NCBI RefSeq assembly: GCF_000211475.1
Contig: NC_015474.1
Coordinates: 620,001 to 684,000, forward strand
DNA from: Pyrococcus sp. NA2
GTDB lineage: Archaea > Methanobacteriota_B > Thermococci > Thermococcales > Thermococcaceae
Length of the DNA: 64,000 nt
Direction: 5' to 3'
The notes under the pieces were generated by a model. It saw only the letters and a program-made list of their open reading frames with translations. It did not search any database and was not told the DNA's origin. Shown here piece after piece: positions 27,849 through 41,247 of the stretch. The translations under genes and the position numbers were made by a program. Positions within the stretch are counted from its first letter, which is position 1, and every line of letters begins with the position of its first letter.

Positions 27849-29183
27849 ATGGTAGTGTTAAGGATCCCGAAGGATAGTGCAAAAGTGAAGGTTGAGAGGG
27901 CGGATCCTAAGGTGTATTTTCAAATATACAACTTACTATCATTCAGGAGAGACTTTGGAAGGTGGGATAAGGCTGAAAGTCTCTATGATCCATACACGAA
28001 CACCTTTCCAGTTGGTCTATTGCCAAGGGTGAAAAAATTTCTAAATTCTAAAGGTTACAGGGTCAGGATTAAGGATGAGAGAACTGTTAACGGTGTACCC
28101 TTGAATTCAGAGTGGAATGAAAGTTATAAGCTTAGAAAATATCAAAGGAAAGCAGTTAGATTGGCAATAAGGGAGAAGATGGGTGTTTTGGCATTGCCCG
28201 TGGGGAGTGGAAAGACAGTCGTTGGCCTCAGGATCATTCATGAGATAGGAAAGAGTGCCCTGATAATAGTTCACACAAAGGAATTGCTTTATCAGTGGGC
28301 CGAAAAAATTGAAGAAATTCTTGGGGTGAAACCGGGAATAATCGGGGATAATAAGTGGAGCGAAGGCCAAATAACGGTTGCAATGATTCAGACCCTCCTT
28401 TCCAGGGGTACTGACAAGTTGAAGAATAGGTATGCCGTAGTAATGTTTGACGAGTGTCATAGAACTTCTGCGGCTGAGAAGTTCTATAAGGTTGGTATAA
28501 GCCTCCCTCAGGTTTATAGATTTGGATTATCTGCGACTCCCTGGAGAAGGCTTAGAGGAGAAGAAATGAAGATTGAGGGAGTTGTAGGTCCTGTAATATA
28601 TGAGGTTAAGGCCGAGGACTTGATAAATGAAGGTTTCCTTGCAAGGCCAAGATTTGAGGTCATAGAATACAATTCAAAAATGCCAGCATTGGCAGATAAG
28701 TACAAGGAACTGTATGAGGAGGCGATAATGGAGAATGAGGAGAGAAATAAGGCAATAGTGGAAAAGGCCATTGAACTGGCAAAGGAGGGTCACAGGGTAC
28801 TCATAGATGTAAAGAGAATTGATCATGGAGAAATTCTAGTTAAAATGCTTAAAGAGAAGGGTATAAATGCAGAATTCTTGAGTTCTCAAAGTCCAAATAG
28901 GTGGGAAATACTTGAGAAGTTTAAGAAAGGGGAAATACAAGTTCTCGTGTCCACACTTTTGAAGGAGGGTGTTGACATTCCTGAGATCTCGGCGATAATA
29001 TTGGCTGGAGGAGGGAAGAGCGACATAATGACGATACAAACAATAGGGAGGGCCTTAAGGCCGAAAGCTGGAGGGGAGGCAGTTATAGTTGATGTTAAGG
29101 ATACGGATCCTCTACTGTTCACCCATTTCATAGAGAGACAAAAGGCCCTTAAGCAATACTATGGGAAATATTATAACCTTTGA
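27849..29183 (+). CDS. SF2 DNA helicase, XPB/Rad25-like
   Basis: A 444-residue superfamily 2 helicase. Motifs in order are I PVGSGKT, Ia [16 protein letters not shown] ([10 protein letters not shown]), [26 protein letters not shown] and [11 protein letters not shown]. The layout and the N-terminal about 90-residue damage-recognition-like part resemble archaeal XPB. There is no Bax1 nuclease gene next to it, which is the usual XPB partner in many archaea. Possible TATA boxes (TTTTTATAAG or TTTAAATAG) precede the GGTGAGAG SD. A DNA repair role is likely but not shown. Confidence 0.87.
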   Translation: MVVLRIPKDSAKVKVERADPKVYFQIYNLLSFRRDFGRWDKAESLYDPYTNTFPVGLLPRVKKFLNSKGYRVRIKDERTVNGVPLNSEWNESYKLRKYQRKAVRLAIREKMGVLALPVGSGKTVVGLRIIHEIGKSALIIVHTKELLYQWAEKIEEILGVKPGIIGDNKWSEGQITVAMIQTLLSRGTDKLKNRYAVVMFDECHRTSAAEKFYKVGISLPQVYRFGLSATPWRRLRGEEMKIEGVVGPVIYEVKAEDLINEGFLARPRFEVIEYNSKMPALADKYKELYEEAIMENEERNKAIVEKAIELAKEGHRVLIDVKRIDHGEILVKMLKEKGINAEFLSSQSPNRWEILEKFKKGEIQVLVSTLLKEGVDIPEISAIILAGGGKSDIMTIQTIGRALRPKAGGEAVIVDVKDTDPLLFTHFIERQKALKQYYGKYYNL

Positions 29184-30013
29184 AGCATCTCTCGTATATA
29201 CCTGGGCATTTGGAATATCGTTTCGTGCATCTCTGGATCATAGTATTCGAGGTTTAGTTCTTTGCTTCTCTCTAAATTAATTTTTCTAAAGTCAATCTCC
29301 CCTTTAATACCAACAAGGAACGCCCAGGGAGAAGCATATCCTATAACGGGGAAGGAGTAGTAGTATACGTAATCGAAAACCTTCTTCATTCTCTTGTATG
29401 CCATGGTAAGTTCGTCCGTGAACAGATAAACGCTTCCGGCTTGGGTAACATATATCCCGGGGGTGTTGAGAGCCTCATACGCGTCCTTGTAGAACTCTTC
29501 ACTAAACAATTTCTCTGCAGGCCCGACTGGATCTGTTGAATCAACGATTATCACATCAAACTCCCTGTTCTCCTTTATGAATTCGACCCCATTTCCGATT
29601 ATTAACCTCGCTCTTTCACAGCTGTTTGATAACATTTTCTCAAGTATTCCTTCATCGATTCCAATGTACCTTGATGATACTTGGATTACATCCATGTCAA
29701 TTTCGACCATTATCGCTTCCTCAACGCTCCTATGCTTCAGCACTTCTCTTATGGTCCCTCCATCTCCCCCTCCAATAACTAGCACTCTCCTTGGATTGGG
29801 ATGTGCAAGCATCGCTGGATGCACAAGAACTTCGTGGTAGCTTTTTTCACCCTTTGTCACGAGTTGAACTGTTCCATCTAATGCCAATAACTTTCCGAAT
29901 CCTTCCGTTTCGTAAACTTCTATCCTCTGATACTTTGATTTTCCCTCAAAAATTTTCCTTTTGACTTTAAACGCAACACCATATCCTTTGGGATACCATT
30001 CAATGAATTCCAT
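29171..30013 (-). CDS. speE: Spermidine synthase-type aminopropyltransferase
   Basis: This enzyme transfers aminopropyl groups from decarboxylated SAM to a diamine or polyamine; Pyrococcus versions accept agmatine and longer amines. The 280-residue protein has the gate loop and SAM-binding motif [18 protein letters not shown], the catalytic aspartate in [13 protein letters not shown] and the C-terminal [10 protein letters not shown]. Its leader contains a perfect 9-bp inverted repeat that covers the SD, hinting at control. The 3' end overlaps the convergent helicase gene by 13 bp. Confidence 0.95.
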   Translation of the reverse strand: MEFIEWYPKGYGVAFKVKRKIFEGKSKYQRIEVYETEGFGKLLALDGTVQLVTKGEKSYHEVLVHPAMLAHPNPRRVLVIGGGDGGTIREVLKHRSVEEAIMVEIDMDVIQVSSRYIGIDEGILEKMLSNSCERARLIIGNGVEFIKENREFDVIIVDSTDPVGPAEKLFSEEFYKDAYEALNTPGIYVTQAGSVYLFTDELTMAYKRMKKVFDYVYYYSFPVIGYASPWAFLVGIKGEIDFRKINLERSKELNLEYYDPEMHETIFQMPRYIREMLQRL

Positions 30014-30016
30014 GCT

Positions 30017-30037
30017 TTCTCACCTACAAGGTGAGAA
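30017..30037 (-). promoter_or_regulatory. 9-bp inverted repeat over the speE SD site
   Basis: On the minus strand the bases read TTCTCACCT-TGT-AGGTGAGAA followed three bases later by the ATG. The 3' arm is the SD, so the hairpin would hide it. A TATA-like TTATAAAA (about 30046-30053) would start transcription near the middle of the repeat, so it may instead be a DNA operator over the start point. Confidence 0.6.
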
Positions 30038-30087
30038 TAATTAAAAGTTTTATAAGAATGCCGTAATATAAAGGTGGAGGGACAGCG

Positions 30088-31275
30088 ATGGAAAGGTCTC
30101 GGGTATATGCTTCTCCTTCATATGAGGTTTATGGTCTTTCGCGAAATCCCTTTACGGAACTTGCGAGCGAGGGTATTGAAGATATAGATGCCATTCACGT
30201 TTATCAAGAGGTTGATATGAAAATTTCATCCCTAATTTCGGATGTTATAGGGAATAGGAGTTCGATAACCTTCTCCATAGTTGGACCTCTTGGCATGGGT
30301 AAGACGCAGAGGTTGAAGAGCATTGCAAGGGTAATTGAGGAGAAGGGGGGAAAGGTGATATACGTAAAGGTTGACACGACAGATATACTAAAGATAACAA
30401 GGGACATATTCAGTTCTCTGAAGCCACCCAAAACTAGGACAAACATCTTTTTCGAAAATTTATCTAGGAAGCTTGGCTTTGTTACTAGATTGGAGAAAAT
30501 GCTTTCCTCTGTGAGCGAATACAAAAGCAGAGATATAGCTGAGATGTTAACAAAGGAGTTGAGCAAGTATAGGTACTCAGCTCTTCTTTTGGATGAGCTC
30601 GAAAATATGAGGGGAGCCAATGAAAAGGAGAAGATCCTATTCTTTGAGATGCTCAGACATTTCATAAGTAACATGCCTCCAGGTTGTATATTTGCATTTG
30701 CTTCAATTCCAGAGGCTTACGAAGAATATTCAAATCAATTTCCGGCATTCTTTATGAGGTTGCACTATGAGTTTAAGTTGAGACCAATGAGCTATCAGGA
30801 GGTTGTTGAGCTCGTTAAGAAAAGGCTCTCAAAGGTCAGGACTAAAGACACGGCAGATCCTCTGTATCCCTTTACTGAGGATGCAATAAGATTGATCCAC
30901 GAGCTTGGAAAGGGTAACCCAAGGCAGATACTTAGGTTATTGAACTATGTCCTCAGTGAGGCCGTGAAGCACAAGTTTGATCCAATTAACGAGTACGTGA
31001 TAACAACGATTCTAGAGGAGCCTAAGAGCTTAGAAGAGTATCTTGCAAGGATACCAAGTGAATTCAAGGATCTTGTGAGAGTTATAGTGGAAAAGTTCGA
31101 AGGGGGTCCAGTTAGTTACATCCAAATAGCTAAGGAGCTTAAGATGCCAGGAATGGAGGCTTATGAGAAGCTTGAACATTTAGTCAACCTTGGATTCCTG
31201 GTTGGAGATCCTAGGGGGAATTATAAGGTTCCTGATTACGTCAGAAAATTCCTGGAGGAGGAAGAAAAGGAATGA
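30088..31275 (+). CDS. AAA+ ATPase with C-terminal winged helix (Cdc6/ExeA-like)
   Basis: A 395-residue ATPase. It opens with YGLSRNPFTELA, the 'NPF' start seen in ExeA/Orc-like ATPases, followed by Walker A GPLGMGKT, Walker B ALLLDELENM, sensor-type FAFASIPEA, and GNPRQILRLLNYVLSEA (sensor 2). The last about 80 residues form a winged helix (SYIQIAKELKMPGMEAYEKLEHLVNLGFL). The domain order resembles Orc1/Cdc6, but this is not the usual replication initiator of Pyrococcus. It overlaps the next membrane protein by 4 bp. Confidence 0.78.
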   Translation: MERSRVYASPSYEVYGLSRNPFTELASEGIEDIDAIHVYQEVDMKISSLISDVIGNRSSITFSIVGPLGMGKTQRLKSIARVIEEKGGKVIYVKVDTTDILKITRDIFSSLKPPKTRTNIFFENLSRKLGFVTRLEKMLSSVSEYKSRDIAEMLTKELSKYRYSALLLDELENMRGANEKEKILFFEMLRHFISNMPPGCIFAFASIPEAYEEYSNQFPAFFMRLHYEFKLRPMSYQEVVELVKKRLSKVRTKDTADPLYPFTEDAIRLIHELGKGNPRQILRLLNYVLSEAVKHKFDPINEYVITTILEEPKSLEEYLARIPSEFKDLVRVIVEKFEGGPVSYIQIAKELKMPGMEAYEKLEHLVNLGFLVGDPRGNYKVPDYVRKFLEEEEKE

Positions 31276-31784
31276 ACTATGAGGAACACGTTTTAGCTGG
31301 ATTGATAACTTATCCAATATTTGTTGCACTCTTATATTTTCTTCAACAGTATATCCCGCTGGACTTAAGCTACTTGCCCCTGGTCTTGGGTTACGCCTTC
31401 TACGTCTTAGGAAGTGACCTTCCAGACATAGATCATCCTGATTCAATAATTCATAGGGGAGTAAAGCCAATATTCTCGATAATAGTGGGAAGTACTGTTG
31501 CACTCAGAACTCAACATATCTTTCCCTCTTATCAGCCAATATTTTCCTGGGCACTAGGCGGGGTTTCGGCCTTTATATCATGGTTCATCTTTTCGGCTTT
31601 GATGCCGAGGCATAGGGGAATAGTCCACTCGGTATTTTCGGCACTGGTCTATGGCTTCTTGTCTTTCATTGCGGTAAAATATGGAATTAAAATTGGGACC
31701 CAAGGAGCACTAGTCGTTGCACTTGCAGCATTCTCGGGATACATGCTTCACCTAATGCTTGATAGGAGTGTTAAGTTAATTTGA
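31272..31784 (+). CDS. Membrane-bound metal-dependent hydrolase (DUF457/YdjM-like)
   Basis: A 170-residue protein with four hydrophobic helices. Conserved metal-ligand-type residues are His6, [19 protein letters not shown] and a late LHLMLD, the pattern of the YdjM/LexA-regulated membrane hydrolase family. The real substrate is unknown. It overlaps the AAA ATPase gene by 4 bp, so the two are co-translated, and overlaps convergent marC by 9 bp. Confidence 0.82.
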   Translation: MNYEEHVLAGLITYPIFVALLYFLQQYIPLDLSYLPLVLGYAFYVLGSDLPDIDHPDSIIHRGVKPIFSIIVGSTVALRTQHIFPSYQPIFSWALGGVSAFISWFIFSALMPRHRGIVHSVFSALVYGFLSFIAVKYGIKIGTQGALVVALAAFSGYMLHLMLDRSVKLI

Positions 31785-32387
31785 AGCCCTCATTATATTG
31801 AGCAGTATACCCCCAGCTCCCGTGATCATCATCTGAGCACCTATGGCCATTATGAATAGTCCAATTATCCTTATTGTCACGCTTAGCACATTTTTGTTAA
31901 CGCTCTTCATGGCATAAAGTGCTATCAACATTAGAACTGCATTGACAAGTATCGCTATTGAGGTTGCAATGACAGAGATAAGTATCCCATGTTCCGCCGT
32001 CAGGGTTATTGCAGCTGTTATTGCTGCCGGGCCCGCAATTAAAGGGGTGGCCACTGGAACGGCTGCCAGTGCGAGTATGTTCTTTTCCTTTCTCAAAGTT
32101 ATCATTCCACCTCCTTCAAGGGCATCAAGGCCTATCTTAAACAACACAAAACCTCCTGCAACCCTTAAGGAGTCAAGGCTTATATGAAATATATCTTGAA
32201 GGATTATCTTGCCGGCTATTGCGAATAAGAAGAGGAGTATAAATCCAATCACATTAGACCTTACAATTAGACCCTTTACATCTTCAATGTGAAAATCCTC
32301 TCTGAGTAAACTGACCAGGAGAATCTTATCACTTGGATCTATCATTATGAGCATTAGTAATGCCGAACTAAGGAGCTCTCCGAGCAT
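31776..32387 (-). CDS. MarC family (UPF0056) membrane protein
   Basis: A 203-residue integral membrane protein with six helices. Typical MarC features are [17 protein letters not shown] near the N terminus, [16 protein letters not shown], and the conserved [18 protein letters not shown]. Family function is unknown despite the name. ATG 32387 is used because a TATA at 32409-32420 would start transcription just before it; a longer frame to 32429 runs through that TATA. Confidence 0.85.
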   Translation of the reverse strand: MLGELLSSALLMLIMIDPSDKILLVSLLREDFHIEDVKGLIVRSNVIGFILLFLFAIAGKIILQDIFHISLDSLRVAGGFVLFKIGLDALEGGGMITLRKEKNILALAAVPVATPLIAGPAAITAAITLTAEHGILISVIATSIAILVNAVLMLIALYAMKSVNKNVLSVTIRIIGLFIMAIGAQMMITGAGGILLNIMRASN

Positions 32388-32408
32388 GAAATTTTCTCTG
32401 GCCCAATG

Positions 32409-32420
32409 ACTTATAAATTT
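32409..32420. promoter_or_regulatory. Shared, near-symmetric TATA element of two divergent genes
   Basis: ACTTATAAATTT reads as a TATA box on both strands. It lies 22 bases from the marC ATG on one side and 28 from the ATG of the LEA-like gene on the other. Both genes seem to use the same element, so they may compete for the same promoter complex. Confidence 0.55.
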
Positions 32421-32447
32421 CACCACCAACTATCTTGGGGTGAAAGC

Positions 32448-33338
32448 ATGGGAAAGATTGGGGCAATAGTGGGGATAATATTCTTCTCATGGTTAGTGTA
32501 CTCGGCCTACTTCATAGTTAGCTTTCATCCCAGGATTGAAGGAGAGTGGGGTGCCATTGAAGGAGACAATGTTGAAGTAATTTTCAACGTTGATCTAGGA
32601 AATCCCTCTCCAATTCCGATTAGCATAGATAGGATGGAAGTTAGACTGGCAGGCATAGAAATTGGAAAGGTTGAAAGAGGAAGTATAGGGATATTTGAAA
32701 GAAAGGCAAGAATAATATCAACCGTTAACTTGGAAAACTTGACTTCTGCAATTATCACTCATATAAAAAACGATGAGAATAGCAAAGTGAGCGTCTATGC
32801 AAAGTTAAAGTTATTTGATGTAATTCCGGTTGAGTACTCAAAAGATCTTGACTTTAAAACGAATCTTCTGTCTTACCTTACGAATATCAGGGTCGAGCCA
32901 AGACCATATACTATCGGCCCGTTGGTTGTTAAAACGCCAGGAGTTGAGGGGATGAGTGCCAAATGGGGTCAAGTTTCGAATGATCGTATTGAGATAACGG
33001 GTCTTCTAAAGCTCTATAATCCAAATGATTTTCCAATTCCAGTGACGGGTCTTACAGCGGAGTTTTACATGAATAATATAAAGATAGGAACCGGAAGGAT
33101 AACGAAAGGGACGGTACTACAGCCTGACTCTAGAGGAGAAGTTGGAGTGAAGTTAATCCTGGATGTTGATAACTTTAAGGAGGCTTTGAAGGCCCACATA
33201 AGGAATGGAGAGAGGAGCACATTAAGAGTTGACATAGATTTGGTGGTTAAGGTTGCGGGTGTTGAGTACACGATACCGATTAAGAACATAGAGACGACAT
33301 TCGAGACCGACATACTTGGTAGCTTTGAATTTGCCTAA
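32448..33338 (+). CDS. Membrane-anchored protein with two LEA14/WHy-like domains
   Basis: A 296-residue protein. Residues 4-24 are a hydrophobic anchor (IGAIVGIIFFSWLVYSAYFIV). Two similar beta domains follow, about residues 35-135 and 155-290, each with the LEA_2/WHy pattern 'V...L.LYNPN.FPIPV' (VDLGNPSPIPISIDRMEV; LKLYNPNDFPIPVTGLTAEF). WHy domains are linked to stress and desiccation in plants; the archaeal role is unknown. ATG 32448 has the SD GGGGTGAA. It is divergent from marC. Confidence 0.8.
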   Translation: MGKIGAIVGIIFFSWLVYSAYFIVSFHPRIEGEWGAIEGDNVEVIFNVDLGNPSPIPISIDRMEVRLAGIEIGKVERGSIGIFERKARIISTVNLENLTSAIITHIKNDENSKVSVYAKLKLFDVIPVEYSKDLDFKTNLLSYLTNIRVEPRPYTIGPLVVKTPGVEGMSAKWGQVSNDRIEITGLLKLYNPNDFPIPVTGLTAEFYMNNIKIGTGRITKGTVLQPDSRGEVGVKLILDVDNFKEALKAHIRNGERSTLRVDIDLVVKVAGVEYTIPIKNIETTFETDILGSFEFA

Positions 33339-33680
33339 TGGTGTTGATTTAACTTTAAAATTTTAGCATTTGCATGTTCAAATTTTCTGGTGTGCAAAAA
33401 TTTTTCATTATAGGGGTTTCGTCCTATTGGGTGGAGCCCCCGAATAAGGGGGCTCAAGCCCAGGGGTCAAGACGGCGGCGTCGGGGGGATTGGGGGCAAA
33501 GCCCCCGGCATGAACCCCGCCCTCCTCCCCTGGGCATAGTAAGATGCGCTCCCGAGGAAAACCCCCGAACTGGGGGGACCCCTCGGGAGTAAGGCAGGCC
33601 CGGCACCCCGGTCAAACCCCCGGACGGGGAATTTGGTACTCCCCCGCCGATGGGGGAGTTCCACCGGCCGTACTCCCTTA
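33339..33680 (+). other. rRNA operon leader
   Basis: No gene lies here. The first part (33339-33420) is AT-rich with TATA-like stretches (TTTAAAATTTT, 33353-33363) and probably holds the rRNA promoter. From about 33430 it becomes very GC-rich with several hairpins: CCCCCGAATAAGGGGG near 33437-33454, GGGGGCAAAGCCCCC at about 33491-33505, and a CCCGAGG/CCTCGGG pair at about 33551-33587. The 5' arm of the 16S processing stem (33591-33629) follows. Confidence 0.6.
33591..33629 (+). other. 5' arm of the 16S rRNA processing stem (bulge-helix-bulge)
   Basis: The 19 bases at 33591-33609 are the exact reverse complement of 35209-35227, and the 13 at 33617-33629 of 35190-35202. The few unpaired bases between (GGTCAAA on this side, ACTAAA on the other) form the bulge-helix-bulge target of the tRNA splicing endonuclease, which frees and circularises pre-16S rRNA in archaea. 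Confidence 0.82.
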
Positions 33681-35178
<1,498 letters not shown>

Positions 35179-35189
35179 ATCGCCGGAAA

Positions 35190-35227
35190 CCCCGTCCGGG
35201 GGACTAAAGGGGTGCCGGGCCTGCCTT
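35190..35227 (+). other. 3' arm of the 16S rRNA processing stem
   Basis: This segment pairs with 33591-33629 as described there, closing the loop around 16S rRNA. It lies between the 16S 3' end and tRNA-Ala. Confidence 0.8.
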
Positions 35228-35237
35228 TTCTTATGGT

Positions 35238-35315
<78 letters not shown>

Positions 35316-35388
35316 CGAAGAGGAGATGCACGTCCCGAGCCCAGCTCGGGACGGAAGGGCCCAAGGCCCCCTAATAGGGGGCGACGAT

Positions 35389-35434
35389 GAGGGCCGTGCA
35401 TAGGCGGGTGGCCCAAGAAGTGCCTGGCCCCTCC
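35389..35434 (+). other. 5' arm of the 23S rRNA processing stem (canonical bulge-helix-bulge)
   Basis: 35389-35413 is the exact reverse complement of 38519-38543 (25 bp). Next comes CAAG (35414-35417), pairing with CTTG at 38512-38515, then a three-base bulge AAG (35418-35420), and an inner helix from 35421. With the bulge ACA (38516-38518) on the other strand this is a textbook hBHBh motif: two 3-base bulges around a 4-bp helix. Confidence 0.9.
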
Positions 35435-35442
35435 GGTAGGGG

Positions 35443-38490
<3,048 letters not shown>

Positions 38491-38497
38491 CCCCGAA

Positions 38498-38543
38498 GGA
38501 GGGGCCAGGCACTTGACAGGCCACCCGCCTATGCACGGCCCTC
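38498..38543 (+). other. 3' arm of the 23S rRNA processing stem
   Basis: Pairs with 35389-35434 as described there. The bulge ACA is at 38516-38518. The operon seems to end soon after, since a new gene with its own TATA-like TTAAATAG (38551-38558) begins at 38594. Confidence 0.88.
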
Positions 38544-38593
38544 GAAAGCATTAAATAGAACTCTTCTGTGAAACTTCCATTTGGTGAACATTA

Positions 38594-40039
38594 ATGATTC
38601 TTGAGAAGCTAGATAGATTTCCTCCTAGATTTGGTCCAGAATGGGGAAGCGGTGGTATTTTTGGATTGAGGTACCATAACGAGACCCTATACTTTACACT
38701 GGCATTTGAAGGTGAAGCCCACTTCATAACCAATGATTCTCACGATGTTTACGATTTTCACTTGGTTGGAAGAAGACCCACATCTGGAGGAGATACTTAT
38801 AATGCCGTTGAGACCGTCGATGAGTTCATTTACTTTGGAGGTTGGATTCATGCTCCGGCAAAATTCAGAGGAAAAGAAGAAGGGAAATCAACGATAGACT
38901 TTTCAAACAAATATGCTCACGTTCACGAATATGACACTTCAAACTCAACCATTAGACTCATTTGGAAAGAGTCAATTCACAACCCAGAGAAATGGTGCGG
39001 AGAGGTTAGTGACATAATATATAACCCCTACACGGATGAGCTCTTACTTGCCAGAGAAGATGGACACGCAAATCTGGGAGTTTATTCTCTTGACAGAAGA
39101 AAGGGAGGAATAAGGAGGCTAATTAGCGACCCAAGTCCAAAGGGAACTCAAGTTCATGATGTTGCCTTCTTTGGAGTTGGAAAGAACTATGTCCAAGGAC
39201 TTCAGAAGATCTATGCCCTGGACATGATAACGGAGAAAGTGGATATCTTTGATTTGTCTTCAAGCCTTGACGGAGAGCCTTATTCTGCTCCTCACTTGGG
39301 AGCCATGGCATCGTTAAATAACAGGGCTTTTGCCTTTGTAAGGGGTGGCATTTTTGTTGGAAACCCATATAATGAGGAAGAGTTCAGATTTGTCAGGCTA
39401 TTTGATTTTCCAACATTCTATGCCCCCTTCAGGGTGAACACACTTCCATTCGGAGGAGGTATCTTAGTGGCATTCAATGCTCATCATGACGCTTACTACA
39501 AACCAAGGACTAAAGAGGAGAGAATGTATCATGTCTTCACTAATACGATAGTTGGCCCGAGTGTTCTTGTCTATATAACTCCTCCGAGCGTTAGAATAGT
39601 TGCGACCTTTGGGGCTAGGGTTACATCCATAGAGCAATTTAATGACAAGATCCTGGTTGCAACAAACACTACTCCGAATACTGGTGCCTTGGATGCAACC
39701 CCCTTCGACACTGGACATAGAGGAATAGTTGTGCTATCCCAGGAAATAATTCTCAAGAACTCCCCTCCCGTAAGGTTTTCAACGCCTGTGGCTAAAGTAT
39801 TCGGGGGTATTCCAGTGGAGGGGTACAGGGAACCCCGACTTATAATTAAGGCCAGGAGGAAGAACAAGCTGAGGGTGTATGAATACGATTTAGCTCTACC
39901 ATTGAATGATGCTGATTACGATGAATTCGAAATAAGCGAGGGGAGAAACGTTATTGATCTTTCATCTTTCTCTGGAATACTGTCCTTTAAGCTCGAGAAT
40001 GAAGATAACTCGGCTCGTGCAATTATTGAGTTGAGGTGA
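38594..40039 (+). CDS. DUF2139-type beta-propeller-like protein
   Basis: A 481-residue protein rich in beta strands, with repeating short 'hydrophobic strand, turn, hydrophobic strand' units through most of its length. I recall it as the archaeal DUF2139 family, of unknown function. Near the middle are conserved-looking His-rich spots (THDV-like VHDVAFFGVGK, APHLGAMAS, AFNAHHDAYYKPR). No signal peptide is present, so it is cytosolic. GGTGA lies before the ATG. It is followed 4 bp later by the DUF366 gene, so the two are an operon. Confidence 0.75.
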   Translation: MILEKLDRFPPRFGPEWGSGGIFGLRYHNETLYFTLAFEGEAHFITNDSHDVYDFHLVGRRPTSGGDTYNAVETVDEFIYFGGWIHAPAKFRGKEEGKSTIDFSNKYAHVHEYDTSNSTIRLIWKESIHNPEKWCGEVSDIIYNPYTDELLLAREDGHANLGVYSLDRRKGGIRRLISDPSPKGTQVHDVAFFGVGKNYVQGLQKIYALDMITEKVDIFDLSSSLDGEPYSAPHLGAMASLNNRAFAFVRGGIFVGNPYNEEEFRFVRLFDFPTFYAPFRVNTLPFGGGILVAFNAHHDAYYKPRTKEERMYHVFTNTIVGPSVLVYITPPSVRIVATFGARVTSIEQFNDKILVATNTTPNTGALDATPFDTGHRGIVVLSQEIILKNSPPVRFSTPVAKVFGGIPVEGYREPRLIIKARRKNKLRVYEYDLALPLNDADYDEFEISEGRNVIDLSSFSGILSFKLENEDNSARAIIELR

Positions 40040-40043
40040 TTTC

Positions 40044-40610
40044 ATGGAGCTTTTAGTCATAAAGGATAGGAGGATAAACTATGATGGTTCGGCAATAAGA
40101 AGCCACTGGGCCTATAGGAACTTTGGAATTCTTGGTGATTCAATAGTTGTGTTCAGGGGGAGGTGCGATGTTAAGGTTGAGGAGATGATAGATATCGAGG
40201 ACCTAAGGGAGAAGAAGGAGATAAAGAGCGATGACATGGTTCACTATATAATTGAGATATTTGAGACGCCAAACGTTCTATTAGCGTCTTCACTTCAGAA
40301 GCTCTTCATTGCAAGGCTCTGTGAAGTTTTAAGGAGTTATGGTGTCGAAACATCAAGGAGGGGAGATGATATCTACGTTAATGGAAGGAAGCTTAGCGTT
40401 TCAATAGCCACGGTATCCCCGGTTAGCATAAAGATGCACATCGGCATAAACGTTGAAGCCAAGGGAGTCCCTAGGGAAGTTAGGGCCATTGGGTTGAGGG
40501 AGCTTGGGATTGAAGAGATTGAAGAGTTCATGGAGACCTCCGGAAGGGCCTTAGTTGAGGAGTTCGAGAAGGTTAAGAGGGACAGTCTTAAGGTTAGATG
40601 GACGCAATGA
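40044..40610 (+). CDS. DUF366 family protein
   Basis: A 188-residue protein matching the DUF366 family of archaea and some thermophilic bacteria. Typical stretches are DGSAIRSHWAYRNFGILGDSIVVF near the N terminus and VSIATVSPVSIKMHIGINV in the middle. The function is unknown; SVSIATVSP-type strands suggest a nucleotide or cofactor-binding fold. It lies 4 bp after DUF2139, and its end overlaps the convergent kinase-like gene by 17 bp. Confidence 0.78.
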   Translation: MELLVIKDRRINYDGSAIRSHWAYRNFGILGDSIVVFRGRCDVKVEEMIDIEDLREKKEIKSDDMVHYIIEIFETPNVLLASSLQKLFIARLCEVLRSYGVETSRRGDDIYVNGRKLSVSIATVSPVSIKMHIGINVEAKGVPREVRAIGLRELGIEEIEEFMETSGRALVEEFEKVKRDSLKVRWTQ

Positions 40611-41193
40611 CTATAGCACCCACTAAAGGAACCGCAATGTTGTCATCCACGAACCTCTGATACTCAGCCAACGTTAGTATTGTCGCTGAGACTAGTGAAA
40701 ATCTCAGTGAAAACCCAAAAAGTGCGAATATCGTTAGTGTTGAGGCGAAGAACCCTATACTTCCGCTCCAGTGCTTCCTTAACTTTGCGTTTACTCCTTT
40801 TTTCCTGAAGTACTCGAACCTTATTATCCCTGTTATCCCATCGCTTATCGCCATTGTTAGGAGTATTGGCACAGCTTTCTCACTCTCGAGTACTAGTGGA
40901 AGGATGGCTGATGAAAACGCGAAGAATACCTCTCCATAATTTCCACTTATCTGGAACCACTTTAGTTCAGCTTTCCTTAAGTGGAGAATTAACTGCAGTA
41001 TTGCAAAGAGAAACGCAAACGCTGAGAATATTCCTGGGCTTATGTACCCTTTGTGGAGCATGAGTATTGCTGGTATTATTGAAAAGTGGATTATCTTTCT
41101 GTTAATCCAAGCAAATTCTTCTCCAATGATCCTTGTTATCAAGATGGCAAGCAATATCGAGGCCAATGCAATTGCAACATGCTCAATTGCCAT
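40594..41193 (-). CDS. Dolichol-kinase/phytol-kinase-like membrane protein
   Basis: A 199-residue protein with six or more hydrophobic helices. RKIIHFSI near the N terminus, [30 protein letters not shown], and the end [18 protein letters not shown] form the signature of the COG0170 dolichol/phytol kinase and CDP-diglyceride synthase-like group. In archaea it could phosphorylate polyprenols or recycle isoprenoid alcohols. The substrate is not known. It is divergent from lysS, 54 bp apart. Confidence 0.82.
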   Translation of the reverse strand: MAIEHVAIALASILLAILITRIIGEEFAWINRKIIHFSIIPAILMLHKGYISPGIFSAFAFLFAILQLILHLRKAELKWFQISGNYGEVFFAFSSAILPLVLESEKAVPILLTMAISDGITGIIRFEYFRKKGVNAKLRKHWSGSIGFFASTLTIFALFGFSLRFSLVSATILTLAEYQRFVDDNIAVPLVGAIVIASI

Positions 41194-41247
41194 ATTTTAT
41201 ATTCCACCCCTAAACTTAAAAAATATCACATCAATTCGGAATGGGGG

